Origin: Fertoeibacter niger
Lineage (GTDB): Bacteria > Pseudomonadota > Alphaproteobacteria > Rhodobacterales > Rhodobacteraceae
NCBI RefSeq assembly: GCF_009380135.2
Contig: NZ_WHUT02000006.1
Coordinates: forward strand, 224,621 to 288,620
Length of the DNA: 64,000 bases
Reading direction: 5' to 3'
A model generated the notes under the pieces. The model did no database searches. It was not told the DNA's origin and worked only from the letters and a program-made list of their open reading frames with translations. How positions within the stretch are numbered: position 1 is the first letter of the stretch; every line of letters begins with the position of its first letter. Shown here in pieces: positions 55,244 to 64,000 of this stretch. Position numbers and translations under genes: made by a program.

Positions 55244-57792
55244 CACGCGGACGGATATCCGGCCTGCTGCGCGGGCTGCTGCTGGGCGTGCTGCTGGCCA
55301 GCGCGGCACCTGCGCAGACAGTGCCTGCGCCGACGACCACGCCCAACCTGCAACTGGCCCCCCAACCCGGCACGCCGCGTCAGCTTTCGGCGACCGAGCC
55401 GGCGGAAAGTGACACCAGCCCCGATTACGCGGCCTGGGAAACGTTGGCCACCCGCGCCGAAGCGGCAACCGCCGACCGCAACAGCACCGCCATCGCGCTG
55501 GACCAGATCCGCGCGCAGCTGGTGGACTGGCGCGAGGCGCTGCTGGTGGCGCAAAGCACCAATTCCACCCGCATCGCCACCCTGCGCACCCAGATCGCCG
55601 CGCTTGGCCCCGCGCCCGCCGAGGGCGAGACCGAGGCTGATGAAATCGCCACCCGGCGCGAGGAACTGACCGATCAGCTGGTGCGGCTGCAAGCCCCGGG
55701 CATCGCGGCGGACGAGGCTTACCGGCGGGCAGATGGCCTGATCCGCGAGATTGACCGGATATTGCGCGAACGGCAGGCGGACGAGTTGCTGCGGCTGTGG
55801 CCGATGCCGATCAACCCGGCCAACTGGCCCGCGGCATTGCGCGCGCTCAGCGATACCGGGGGCGGGATCTGGGCGGAATCCGCAGCGGCGTGGGACAGGC
55901 CCGCGGCGCGCCAGGAGCTTTACAACAACCTGCCGCTGATCCTGGGACTGCTGGCCTTTGCCGCCGTGCTGATCTGGCGCGGGCGGCGCTGGATGGAGCA
56001 TCTGACCTGGCGGTTGCAGGAACATGCCTCGGCCCGCGGGGCAAAGGTCTGGGCGCTGCTGGTGTCGCTGGGCCAGATCATCCTGCCCACGGCGGGGATG
56101 CTGGCGCTGGCCATTGCGTTGGATCGCACGGGCCTCTTGGGCATCGTGGGGTCGGTCGTGGCCGGGTTGCTGCCGGTGCTGGGCTTCGTGATCTTTGCCG
56201 CCTACTGGCTGGGGATGCGGGTTTTCCCCAAAGGTGCGGGCAAGGTGGGGCCGTTGCTGCTGCCGCCCGAGCGCCGGGCCGAGGGGCGGTTTCATGTCGC
56301 GTCCTTTGGCGTCTTGCTGGGGCTGGAGGCGCTGCGGCTGACGGCCTTTGACACGTCGCAGGTTGGCGATGCCGCCATGGCGGTTCTGGCGCTGCCCATT
56401 CTGATCGTGGGCGGGCTGCAACTGGTGCGGCTGGGGCAGCTTTTGCTGCTGCACAGCACGAACACCGCCGAGGCCGGGGCCGAGGCGCAGGGCTATCGTG
56501 ACCGACTGATCGGCGTGCTGGGCCGCGTGACGATATTGTTCGGCGTGGTGGGGCCGCTGCTGGCGGCGGTTGGCTATGTCTCGGCCGGGGCGGCGCTGGT
56601 TTATCCGGCGGGCATGTCGCTGGGGCTGATCGGGCTTTTGTATATCCTGCAACTCCTGGTGGGTGACATCTATGCGCTGGCCACCCGGAATGAAGAAGCC
56701 GGGCGCGAGGCGCTGGTGCCGGTGCTGGTGGGCTTTGCGATGGTGCTGGCATCCGCCCCGCTGTTCGCGCTGATCTGGGGCGCGCGGCTGGCCGACATCA
56801 CCGAGCTGTGGACCCGGTTCCGCGAGGGGTTCCAACTGGGCGCCACCCGCATTTCGCCCAGCGATTTCCTGTTCTTTGCGGTGCTGTTCGCCATCGGCTA
56901 TACGCTGACCCGGCTGTTTCAGGGCGCGCTGAAAACCTCGATCCTGCCCAAGACCACGCTGGATCAGGGCGGCCAGAACGCCATCACCGCCGGTGTCGGC
57001 TATGTGGGCATCTTTCTGGCCGGGCTGATCGCCATCAATTCGGCGGGCATCGACCTGTCGGGGCTGGCCATTGTGGCCGGTGCGCTGTCGGTGGGCATCG
57101 GGTTCGGCCTGCAGAACGTGGTGTCGAACTTCGTGTCCGGCATCATCCTGCTGATCGAACGGCCCGTCTCCGAGGGTGACTGGATCGAGGTTGGCGGGGT
57201 GCAGGGCATCGTCAAGTCGATCTCGGTGCGGTCCACCCGCATCCAGACCTTTGACCGAACCGATGTGATCGTGCCCAACACCGATCTTGTGGCCGGGCAG
57301 GTCACGAACTGGACGCGGTATAACCTTTCCGGGCGGCTGATCGTGCCGATCGGGGTGGATTACGGGTCGGACACCCGCAAGGTGGAACGGATTTTGCGCG
57401 AGATTGCCGAGGCGCAGCCCCTGGCAGTGCTGAACCCGCCGCCGCTGATCGTGTTCATGGGGTTCGGCACCGATGCGTTGAATTTCGAGATCAGGCTGAT
57501 CCTGCGCGACGTGAACTTCTCGCTGTCGGTGCGGACAGAGATCAACCACGCCATCGCCCAGCGGTTCCGCGAAGAGGGTGTGGACATGCCCTTCGCGCAG
57601 CGCGACCTGTGGATCCGCAACCCCGAGGCCATACGCGAGGCGCTGACGGGCATCGTGCCCGCCGCCGCACCCGCGCCAATGCCCGAGGCAGCGCAGCCGC
57701 AGCCCCCGCAGCGCGCCGAAGTGGCGCAGGATGGCCGCGCCCCGTGGGAAGGCCCCGCGACTGGCGATTCCGATACCGAGGATACCCGCTGA
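55240..57792 (+). CDS. Mechanosensitive ion channel, DUF3772-MscS type
   Basis: 850 residues. Signal peptide ([19 protein letters not shown]), a periplasmic DUF3772 coiled region (about 50-220), roughly ten membrane helices, then the MscS pore and beta domain ([22 protein letters not shown], then [31 protein letters not shown]). A Pro/Ala tail ends it. It releases solutes on osmotic downshock. ATG overlaps cysK and its stop overlaps alaX, so it is cotranscribed. Confidence 0.92.
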   Translation: MTRGRISGLLRGLLLGVLLASAAPAQTVPAPTTTPNLQLAPQPGTPRQLSATEPAESDTSPDYAAWETLATRAEAATADRNSTAIALDQIRAQLVDWREALLVAQSTNSTRIATLRTQIAALGPAPAEGETEADEIATRREELTDQLVRLQAPGIAADEAYRRADGLIREIDRILRERQADELLRLWPMPINPANWPAALRALSDTGGGIWAESAAAWDRPAARQELYNNLPLILGLLAFAAVLIWRGRRWMEHLTWRLQEHASARGAKVWALLVSLGQIILPTAGMLALAIALDRTGLLGIVGSVVAGLLPVLGFVIFAAYWLGMRVFPKGAGKVGPLLLPPERRAEGRFHVASFGVLLGLEALRLTAFDTSQVGDAAMAVLALPILIVGGLQLVRLGQLLLLHSTNTAEAGAEAQGYRDRLIGVLGRVTILFGVVGPLLAAVGYVSAGAALVYPAGMSLGLIGLLYILQLLVGDIYALATRNEEAGREALVPVLVGFAMVLASAPLFALIWGARLADITELWTRFREGFQLGATRISPSDFLFFAVLFAIGYTLTRLFQGALKTSILPKTTLDQGGQNAITAGVGYVGIFLAGLIAINSAGIDLSGLAIVAGALSVGIGFGLQNVVSNFVSGIILLIERPVSEGDWIEVGGVQGIVKSISVRSTRIQTFDRTDVIVPNTDLVAGQVTNWTRYNLSGRLIVPIGVDYGSDTRKVERILREIAEAQPLAVLNPPPLIVFMGFGTDALNFEIRLILRDVNFSLSVRTEINHAIAQRFREEGVDMPFAQRDLWIRNPEAIREALTGIVPAAAPAPMPEAAQPQPPQRAEVAQDGRAPWEGPATGDSDTEDTR

Positions 57793-58508
57793 TGACCACG
57801 CCCACCTTCCGCACCGACCCCTATCTGCGCGAGGATGACGCGCAGGTTGTGGCCCATACCGCCGAAGGGGCCATCGTGCTGGACCGCACCATCTTTTACC
57901 CCAATGGCGGCGGCCAGCCCGGTGATTGCGGGCGGCTGGTGTGGGAGGGCGGGAGCCTGGCCATTGCCACGGCGGTGAAGGTGCCGGGCGGCGTGGGCCT
58001 GATCGCCGCCGAGCCCTTGGCCATGCCGCCCGTGGGGGCCACGGTCCGGCAGGTGCTGGACTGGGACCGCCGCCACCGCCACATGCGCATGCACACCGCG
58101 CTGCATCTGCTGTCCGTGGTGATCCCGCTGCCGGTCACGGGTGGCCAGATCGGGGCCGAACGCAGCCGACTGGATTTCGACATGCCCGAGGCCCCCGCCG
58201 ATGTGCCGGCGCTGGAGGCCGCGCTGAACGCGCTTGTCGAGCGTGACCTTGCCGTGACCGAGGACTGGATCACCGATGACGAACTGGCCGCCAACCCCGG
58301 GCTGGTGAAGACCCTGTCGGTGGCCCCGCCGGTCGGGCAGGGCCGCGTGCGGCTGATCCGCATCGGCCAGGGGGCAGGCCAGATCGACCTGCAACCCTGC
58401 GGCGGCACCCATGTTTCGCGCACCGGCGAGATCGGCCGGCTGGAGATCGGCAAGATCGAAAAGAAGGGCCGCCAGAACCGCCGCGTCAGCATCTCGCTGC
58501 TGGGATAG
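57792..58508 (+). CDS. alaX: Alanyl-tRNA editing protein (AlaX)
   Basis: 238 residues, a free-standing AlaRS-like editing domain that hydrolyses mischarged Ser- or Gly-tRNA-Ala. Zinc motifs HTALHLLS and CGGTHVSRTGEIG are present, with the N-terminal FYPNGGGQPGD loop. The start overlaps the channel stop by one base. Last gene of the phr-trg block. Confidence 0.9.
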   Translation: MTTPTFRTDPYLREDDAQVVAHTAEGAIVLDRTIFYPNGGGQPGDCGRLVWEGGSLAIATAVKVPGGVGLIAAEPLAMPPVGATVRQVLDWDRRHRHMRMHTALHLLSVVIPLPVTGGQIGAERSRLDFDMPEAPADVPALEAALNALVERDLAVTEDWITDDELAANPGLVKTLSVAPPVGQGRVRLIRIGQGAGQIDLQPCGGTHVSRTGEIGRLEIGKIEKKGRQNRRVSISLLG

Positions 58509-58929
58509 GGCCCGGCCCGCCTGTGCGGCTTTGCGACAGGCGTCTGGCTTGTGCGTCTGCTGCGCCACCAACGCGACACTGGGGCAAACCGGCAAGCCGA
58601 ACAGTGTCGCCCCCATCTCGCGGCTTACCCAGACCCACCGGCGCATCGCCCACCAATGGCCAAGCGCCGAAACCGACGCCCCTTTGCCTTGGAACCACAG
58701 CACCTGAACGGCCCGGGCTTTCCGTTTGCGAACTCGCGCGACCATCCTCAGTTTCATGGCCGGAGTGATCCCGCCGATGCCCAGGTGTGAAATCCGACCA
58801 GCAAAAGGTCCAGTCCCGACCGCGCCGCAGCCGAACCGGCGCGGCCTGGTCATGGGATGTTGCGGCAGCTTGATATTCGCGCTGACCCCCTTGCCCCCAC
58901 CTGCCAGCTCAGGCTAAGAGCTTTGGCAC
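58509..58929. other. Gap without a supported gene
   Basis: 421 bp between alaX and tRNA-Ser. Frames of 60-80 codons exist on both strands but none has a convincing ribosome site, motif or domain. A minus-strand frame (MKLRMVARVRKRKARAV onward) is Arg-rich and runs antisense through alaX. The stretch may be a degraded gene, but I cannot support a call. Confidence 0.5.
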
Positions 58930-59019
58930 GGACAGGTGGCCGAGTGGTCGAAGGCGCACGCCTGGAAAGTGTGTAGGCGGGGAACCGTCTCGAGGGTTCG
59001 AATCCCTCTCTGTCCGCCA
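58930..59019 (+). tRNA. tRNA-Ser (anticodon GGA)
   Basis: 90 bases including encoded CCA. Acceptor GGACAGG pairs with TCTGTCC (one G-U). Anticodon stem CACGC/GTGTG with loop CTGGAAA gives anticodon GGA (reads UCC and UCU). There is a long variable arm (TAGGCGGGGAACCGTCTC region) and T-loop GGTTCGAATCC, as in class II serine tRNAs. Confidence 0.97.
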
Positions 59020-59328
59020 TAAACCATTGAAATAATTATTAAAATTTTGATATTCGTGGCGCTACCCGCCTACCAACCCGCCATCCTTTTTGCGCTTGAA
59101 TGCGCTTCTGTACGACTGGATGCTTCATTCGCTTGACCAACAGTAGATGATCAGAAGCCAATCGACTTTGCTGTGGTGTCGGGCGTTTTGAAAGGCAGGC
59201 ACGACCGACGTGAAGGGCGGTAAGCGGTCTGACAGCGACGCAGCATAGCACCCGCAGAATTCAATGAAAACGGCCGTTCGCGCCATGTATTTGCGGCGGG
59301 GTCGGGTCCGCAGGCGTAGAGTCGTGAA

Positions 59329-59628
59329 CTAACGGATCGTCAAATCGACATACTTGCCTCGCTGGATCTGGAAGTCGATCAGCGCTCTGTCCTTTTCGAC
59401 CGGGCACGGCAAAGATGTGTCCTTGATCCATGCCGCGTCAGAAGGGAAAAATCGCCCCGATGTCATCTCTCGAATGCGCTCTGTGGTCTTCGGTGCCGGG
59501 AAGTCCGTCCAGCGGTTGACAAGTTTAGCTTGCCTGCCGGGCCGCCTTACGTAGAGATTATCAGCGCCGCAGCTATTTTCCTTGACGATTCCCGAACGAC
59601 ATCCGGTTGCCGACGATTGAAACCCGTT
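59329..59628 (-). pseudogene. C-terminal reading-frame fragment without a start
   Basis: The minus strand is open for 99 codons between two stops. It reads coherently (NLYVRRPGRQAKLVNRW, then TDFPAPKTTERIREM, FFPSDAAWIKD, LIDFQIQRGKYVDLTIR and TAG) with GC-biased third positions, but no ATG, GTG or TTG occurs before an internal Met halfway along. It looks like the 3' part of a gene whose front was lost. I do not recognise the family. The rest of 59020-59681 shows only short AT-rich sequence and a doubtful 70-codon minus frame at 59039-59251. Confidence 0.5.
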
Positions 59629-59681
59629 TTATGCCCGCCCGTCACCGCGTCGGGGGCCAAATACCTGAAGAGGATTGCGAC

Positions 59682-62600
59682 ATGGCCTTCTGGAATGGAA
59701 CCTTAAGCTCAGATTTTCTGTTAGCGGGGAACTGGGATACCGGCATCGTCCCGAACGCGACTGAATTTGTCACACTCGATCTTGTTGGCGATGGCCTGAA
59801 CCTCGATCCCACCCTGTTTTCTGGGGACTCCGCTTCGATCCTCAATCTCGAAATGTTCGCGCGCACCTTTACGGTTGAGGGCAGCCTGACGGTCAACACT
59901 CATGCCCTCATTTCCGGCCCGGGCATCCTGAGTATCGCGAACACCGGCACGGTCACCGTGGGGGGCAGCGGTGTGACCGTGGATGGCGGGGCCCTGAACA
60001 ACTTTGGCACCCTCAACAGCACGGTGGAGATCACGAACGGGGGCGTCGTCACCAACGGCGGCGCGATCACCGGGGCCGTGACGGTTCTGGACGGCACGCT
60101 GCAGGTGCAGGGCGGCATCACCGCGGGCGGGGCGATCACGCTGAACGGCAGCGGGGTCGGCGACGGCGGCGCGCTGCGCAGCCTGTCTGGATTCAACGAA
60201 ATCGACGGGGCGATCACGCTTGGCAGTGCCACGCGGATCAATTCCGACGCCGACAGGCTGTTCCTGGACGGCGGCATCAGCGGTGCCTTCGACCTGACCT
60301 TTGGCGGCGCCGGGGAGGTTCGTGTTCAAAGTGGCATCACCACCGGCACGGGTTCGGTGACCAAGGACGGCAGCGGCGTGCTAGAGCTGAGATCAACCAA
60401 CACCTATACCGGCACCACCACTGTCAATGACGGCACGCTTAGGGTCGCCAACGGCAGCGCGCTGTCCGACAGCGCCGCCCTGATCGTGAACGCGGGCGGT
60501 ACGGTGGAGGTCAGAAATTCAGAGACCGTCGGCAACATTCAGGGCGCGGGCAACATCATCCTGGGCGGATCTGCGCTCGACGTGACACTGACCTTCGGCA
60601 ATGCCACGCCGTCCAGCATCTTCTCGGGTGTCATCTCGGAGGGAGGCGGCGACCGCGGCAGCCTGATCAAGCAGGGCTCGGGCAGCGTGACGCTGAGCGG
60701 CAACAACACCTATACCGGCACGACGACTATCAGCGAAGGCACCCTGCAAATCGGCGCGGGCGGCACCACGGGCAGCCTTGGCACCGGGGCGGTGATCAAC
60801 AACGGCGCGCTGGTGTTTGACCGGGGCCCAAATGTCCCTGGTTTTTTGGCGACCGTTTCTTTGGGCGCTTCGATTTCGGGCACGGGCACACTGACAGTGA
60901 CGCAGGGGGATAACCTCATCCTGGCGGGGAATAACACCTATACCGGCACGACAACCATCAATGCGGGTGGACGTGTCACTGTGGGCGAAACTGGCACCAC
61001 GGGCACGCTGGGCACCGGTGCTGTCACGAACAACGGGACACTGGTTTTCTTTCGCTTTGACGCCATCACCGTGGCCAGCGTGATTTCCGGTGCGGGCGAC
61101 GTCACGAAGTTCGGTGACGGCACCGTGACGCTGTCCGGGGCCAGCACCTATACAGGACCTACCTTCGTCAGCTTCGGCGTGCTGGATATCACCGGCTCCA
61201 TCGACTCGCAAAGTATTGAGGTCTCCAACTTCGCCACCCTGCGCGTGGACGGTGCGGCGATTTCCAACACGGCCACGGTATTGCTGAACGACTCCGGCAA
61301 CCTGACGCTGACCAGCAATGAGCGGATCGGCGCGCTGGCCAGCAGTTCCGCCACGACCACGGTCACGCTGGGCAGCCATACCCTGATCACCGGCGACGCG
61401 GCGGGTGACACCTTTGCGGGCGTCATCAGCGGCACCGGCGGGCTGACGATCGCAAGTGCGGGCGGAAACGGCTTTACCCTGACCGGGGCCAACACCTACA
61501 GCGGCGTTACCACCATCAATGCCGGGGTCAATTTCTCTGTCGGCAACGGCGGCACCACGGGCACGCTGGGCACCGGTGCGGTCGTCAACAAAGGCGTGCT
61601 GGAATTCTCCCGGTCCAACGATTTCACGGTTGCCAACGCGATCTCGGGCACCGGTGTTCTGAGCGTGTTCGCTGGCGGCACAATAACGCTGAGCGGCGTC
61701 AGCACCACGACCGGCAGGTTGGCCGTCAGCGGCAATGGCACGCTGGACGTCACCGGCTCCATCGCCTCGCAGATCGTTGAGGTCAACAGTGGCAGCCTGC
61801 GGGTGGATGGCTGGTCGCTGTCCAACGCTGCGACCGTGACTTTGCGGAACAGTGGCAACCTGACCCTGACCGGAAATGAGCGGATCGGCGCGCTGGCCAG
61901 CAGTTCCGCCACGACCACGGTCACGCTGGGCGCGAACACTCTGACCACCGGAGATACGGGGAACGATACCTTTGCGGGCGTCATCAGCGGCACCGGCGGG
62001 TTGACCAAAGTGGGCTCCGGCACCTTCACGCTGACTGGGAACAACAGCTATACCGGCACCACCACGATCAACGGCGGCGAGCTGCGGGTGACCGGTAGCA
62101 GCGCCATTGCCGACACGGGCGCGGTGCGCGTCGGCAACGGCGGCAGGTTCAACGTGGCCGCGGCAGAAGTCATCGGGACATTGGCAAGCGTCGACACCAA
62201 CCCGCTCACCTCGACAGCTTCGGTGGTTCTGGGCGCGGCTTTGGATGTGACGGGCGGCGGAACCACTTTTGCTGGAAACATCAGCGGCAATGGCGGCAAC
62301 CTAAACGTGAACGGCCCCGGCACATTGACGCTGACCGGAACAAACACGATGACCCGTGGGATCCTGGCATTCGGTGCGACGGCGGGTGTCAGCATCACGG
62401 GCACCGGCACTGTTGCTGCGGCTGACATCGGCGCTATCGGCGGGACGATCACAACAGATGGCGGGGCCTTCACGGCAGCGCCTCGCGTCGTCGTCGCCGG
62501 CGGGACGTTGACCCTGTCTGGTTCCGAAACCATCGGCGGCATAAACGGCAACGGCCCGGGCGCCTTCACCGGCACAGTCAATGTGAACGGTGCGACCACA

Positions 62601-64000
62601 GTGTTGACGCTGAACGGCACGACAGGGACATCCGGCATTGGTGGCACTGTCGCAGGCACCGGCACGCTGAACGTGACAGGCGGCACCACCACGGTGGAGG
62701 CGGCAGGCGATGTGCAGGTCGCAACGACCATTGGCGCAAACGGTACGGTCATCAACAACGGCACGATGGCCGCAGTTTCCAACGCGGGCAGCTTTACCAA
62801 CACCCTGACGGCAGGCGCTCTGACAAACACTGGAGCCGGGGCGGGTTCGAACTCGGGCACGCTGGCCAGTCTGACCCACAATTCGACCGGGACCTTTACC
62901 AACACCAACATCATCACCGGCAACACCACAGTTTCAAACGGCATCGTCAACCTGAACGCCGGGTCGAATCTGGGCGACACACGCGCACTGCAGGTCACCG
63001 GCGGCACAGTGAACGTCAACGCCACCGAAACCATCGGCACGCTTGCCGGTGGGCCGGGCGGCACGGTGAACCTGAACGCCAGCACCCTGACAGTGGGCGG
63101 CAACGGCAACGTGTCGGTGGAAAGCACCACCTTCAGCGGTGCGATCACCGGCTCTGGCGCGCTGACCAAAAGCGGCATCGACACGCAGGTGCTGTCGGGC
63201 ACCAACACCTTTACCGGCGCGACCACGATCAACGGCGGGGTGCTGAGTGTCACCGGCTCGCTGGCGTCGCAAACCGTCAACGTCACCAGTGGCAGCCTGC
63301 GCGTGGATGGCGCGGCGGTCTCCGACACGGCCACCGTCACGCTGAGCGGCACCGGCAACCTGGCTCTGACCGGCTCGGAACGCATTGGTGCGCTGGCGGG
63401 GTCGGCGAATACCACCGTCACGCTGGGCGGCAACACCCTGGCCCTCGCCGCACAAACGGCGGCCCTTGCGGGGGTGACCTTTCAGGGCAGCAGCGGCACC
63501 GACCGGCTGGCGATCACCCTGGGCGCGGCGGCGGGCAGCTTTAGTTTGGCCGGGGTGACCTTTGCCAACTGGACCGAAGGCACCGACACCGTCACCGTCA
63601 CCGGCAACGCGCTGGCCAACCTGCTGACCGGGAACGCCGGCAACAACGTGCTGAACGGCGGCTTGGGCAACGACACGATGGTCGGCGGGGCGGGCAATGA
63701 CACCTATGTTGTCGACGCGGCAGGTGACCAGGTGTTCGAGACCACGACCACCGCCAGCCTCATCGACGCGGGCGGCATTGATACCGTGCAAAGCGCAGTG
63801 ACCTTCAACCTCGACGCCAGCGCCGGGGTGCGCTTTGTCGAACGGCTGACATTGACCGGGGCAGGCAACATCAACGGCACCGGCAACGCGCTGGCCAACC
63901 TGCTGACCGGGAACGCCGGGAACAACATGCTGAATGGCAGGCTCGGCAACGACACGATGGTCGGCGGGGCGGGCAATGACACCTATGTTGTCGACGCGGC
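59682..64000 (+). CDS. Giant repeat adhesin: autotransporter-like repeats plus RTX (3' partial)
   Basis: 1439 codons visible, open to the window end. AGAGGA lies 8 bases before ATG (MAFWNGTLSS). The bulk is beta-helix repeat of the passenger-associated type (GSGTFTLTGNNSYTGTTTI forms, with NTYTGTTT recurring), interleaved with three copies of a RVDG...NLTLT..ERIGALA block. From about residue 1300 it changes to RTX modules (NAGNNVLNGGLGNDTMVGG then AGNDTYVVDAAGD). No signal peptide is seen, so type I secretion is likely. Probable role: surface attachment or biofilm matrix. Confidence 0.85.
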   Translation, partial: MAFWNGTLSSDFLLAGNWDTGIVPNATEFVTLDLVGDGLNLDPTLFSGDSASILNLEMFARTFTVEGSLTVNTHALISGPGILSIANTGTVTVGGSGVTVDGGALNNFGTLNSTVEITNGGVVTNGGAITGAVTVLDGTLQVQGGITAGGAITLNGSGVGDGGALRSLSGFNEIDGAITLGSATRINSDADRLFLDGGISGAFDLTFGGAGEVRVQSGITTGTGSVTKDGSGVLELRSTNTYTGTTTVNDGTLRVANGSALSDSAALIVNAGGTVEVRNSETVGNIQGAGNIILGGSALDVTLTFGNATPSSIFSGVISEGGGDRGSLIKQGSGSVTLSGNNTYTGTTTISEGTLQIGAGGTTGSLGTGAVINNGALVFDRGPNVPGFLATVSLGASISGTGTLTVTQGDNLILAGNNTYTGTTTINAGGRVTVGETGTTGTLGTGAVTNNGTLVFFRFDAITVASVISGAGDVTKFGDGTVTLSGASTYTGPTFVSFGVLDITGSIDSQSIEVSNFATLRVDGAAISNTATVLLNDSGNLTLTSNERIGALASSSATTTVTLGSHTLITGDAAGDTFAGVISGTGGLTIASAGGNGFTLTGANTYSGVTTINAGVNFSVGNGGTTGTLGTGAVVNKGVLEFSRSNDFTVANAISGTGVLSVFAGGTITLSGVSTTTGRLAVSGNGTLDVTGSIASQIVEVNSGSLRVDGWSLSNAATVTLRNSGNLTLTGNERIGALASSSATTTVTLGANTLTTGDTGNDTFAGVISGTGGLTKVGSGTFTLTGNNSYTGTTTINGGELRVTGSSAIADTGAVRVGNGGRFNVAAAEVIGTLASVDTNPLTSTASVVLGAALDVTGGGTTFAGNISGNGGNLNVNGPGTLTLTGTNTMTRGILAFGATAGVSITGTGTVAAADIGAIGGTITTDGGAFTAAPRVVVAGGTLTLSGSETIGGINGNGPGAFTGTVNVNGATTVLTLNGTTGTSGIGGTVAGTGTLNVTGGTTTVEAAGDVQVATTIGANGTVINNGTMAAVSNAGSFTNTLTAGALTNTGAGAGSNSGTLASLTHNSTGTFTNTNIITGNTTVSNGIVNLNAGSNLGDTRALQVTGGTVNVNATETIGTLAGGPGGTVNLNASTLTVGGNGNVSVESTTFSGAITGSGALTKSGIDTQVLSGTNTFTGATTINGGVLSVTGSLASQTVNVTSGSLRVDGAAVSDTATVTLSGTGNLALTGSERIGALAGSANTTVTLGGNTLALAAQTAALAGVTFQGSSGTDRLAITLGAAAGSFSLAGVTFANWTEGTDTVTVTGNALANLLTGNAGNNVLNGGLGNDTMVGGAGNDTYVVDAAGDQVFETTTTASLIDAGGIDTVQSAVTFNLDASAGVRFVERLTLTGAGNINGTGNALANLLTGNAGNNMLNGRLGNDTMVGGAGNDTYVVDA
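63600..64000 (+). repeat. Near-identical RTX module duplication
   Basis: The stretch 63600-63721 recurs at 63879-64000, offset 279 bp (93 codons), with only a handful of base changes. It encodes GNALANLLTGNAGNN and the following RTX nonapeptides. More copies probably follow beyond the window. Confidence 0.85.

Noticed and set aside
58930..59019. Complete integrated element using tRNA-Ser as attachment site
   Set aside because: No integrase and no second copy of the tRNA end are visible in the window; kept only as a possible island boundary.
59721..63982. A chain of long minus-strand open frames (up to 462 codons) across the adhesin region
   Set aside because: They are antisense to one continuous plus-strand frame with a ribosome site and clear protein repeats. 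Their products are low-complexity Pro/Val/Ala or Arg/Gly sequence caused by the repeat and GC bias.

Overview
The window is about 64 kb of high-GC bacterial chromosome, most likely from Alphaproteobacteria, family Rhodobacteraceae (Rhodobacter/Gemmobacter-like). The evidence is a class I lysyl-tRNA synthetase, split glycyl-tRNA synthetase genes with an FkbM methyltransferase between them, a photolyase-cfa-trgA-trgB-cysK block like the tellurite-resistance locus of Rhodobacter sphaeroides, and strong GC at third codon positions. I cannot name a genus. Genes are tightly packed on both strands and most are housekeeping genes.

Layout. 1-9 kb: the end of a peptide-type ABC ATPase, an esterase, a receiver-like protein, a cold-shock protein, a 25-residue membrane peptide too short for normal gene calling, a 2.6-kb RTX-related protein made of six 125-residue repeats, ettA and nadD. 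9-16 kb: a four-helix-bundle protein, a D-Ala-D-Ala carboxypeptidase, a TerB-like protein, class I LysRS, a DUF4864 protein and a pectate-lyase-fold protein. 16.9-22.9 kb: an acetate locus (acs, adk, DUF4212 small subunit, ActP-like symporter, an unknown membrane protein, a lone receiver). 22.9-26.2 kb: truA and a YcjX/YcjF pair. 26.2-31.8 kb: a divergent catabolic cluster. 32-45.7 kb: a pseudo-protease, glyQ/FkbM/DUF6446/glyS, a PPDK-like enzyme, a SleB hydrolase, and folB-folP-glmM. 45.7-58.5 kb: a perfect 26-bp inverted repeat, pepN, an acyltransferase, then phr-cfa-trgA-trgB-cysK-mscS-alaX. 58.9-64 kb: tRNA-Ser(GGA), a short non-coding stretch with a beheaded reading frame, and a very large repeat/RTX adhesin gene that runs off the window.

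The most interesting block is 26.2-31.8 kb. A two-component flavin monooxygenase, its flavin reductase, an aldo/keto reductase, a sulfite/sulfate exporter-type permease, a GntR regulator and a Gfo/Idh/MocA oxidoreductase sit together. This set matches the oxidative sulfoquinovose pathway (Smo type). The Gfo/Idh/MocA protein is a candidate NAD-dependent sulfoquinovosidase, taking the place of the usual GH31 enzyme. No sugar importer lies next to it. The pathway assignment is inferred from family membership and gene content and has not been tested.

Other points of note are a candidate sigma-E promoter that overlaps the first ATG of the photolyase frame, a secreted trypsin-fold protein that has lost its catalytic residues, a PPDK paralogue with a diverged nucleotide half, a dispersed 20-bp intergenic repeat next to G/C hairpins, and two RTX-type proteins with no type I secretion genes in view.
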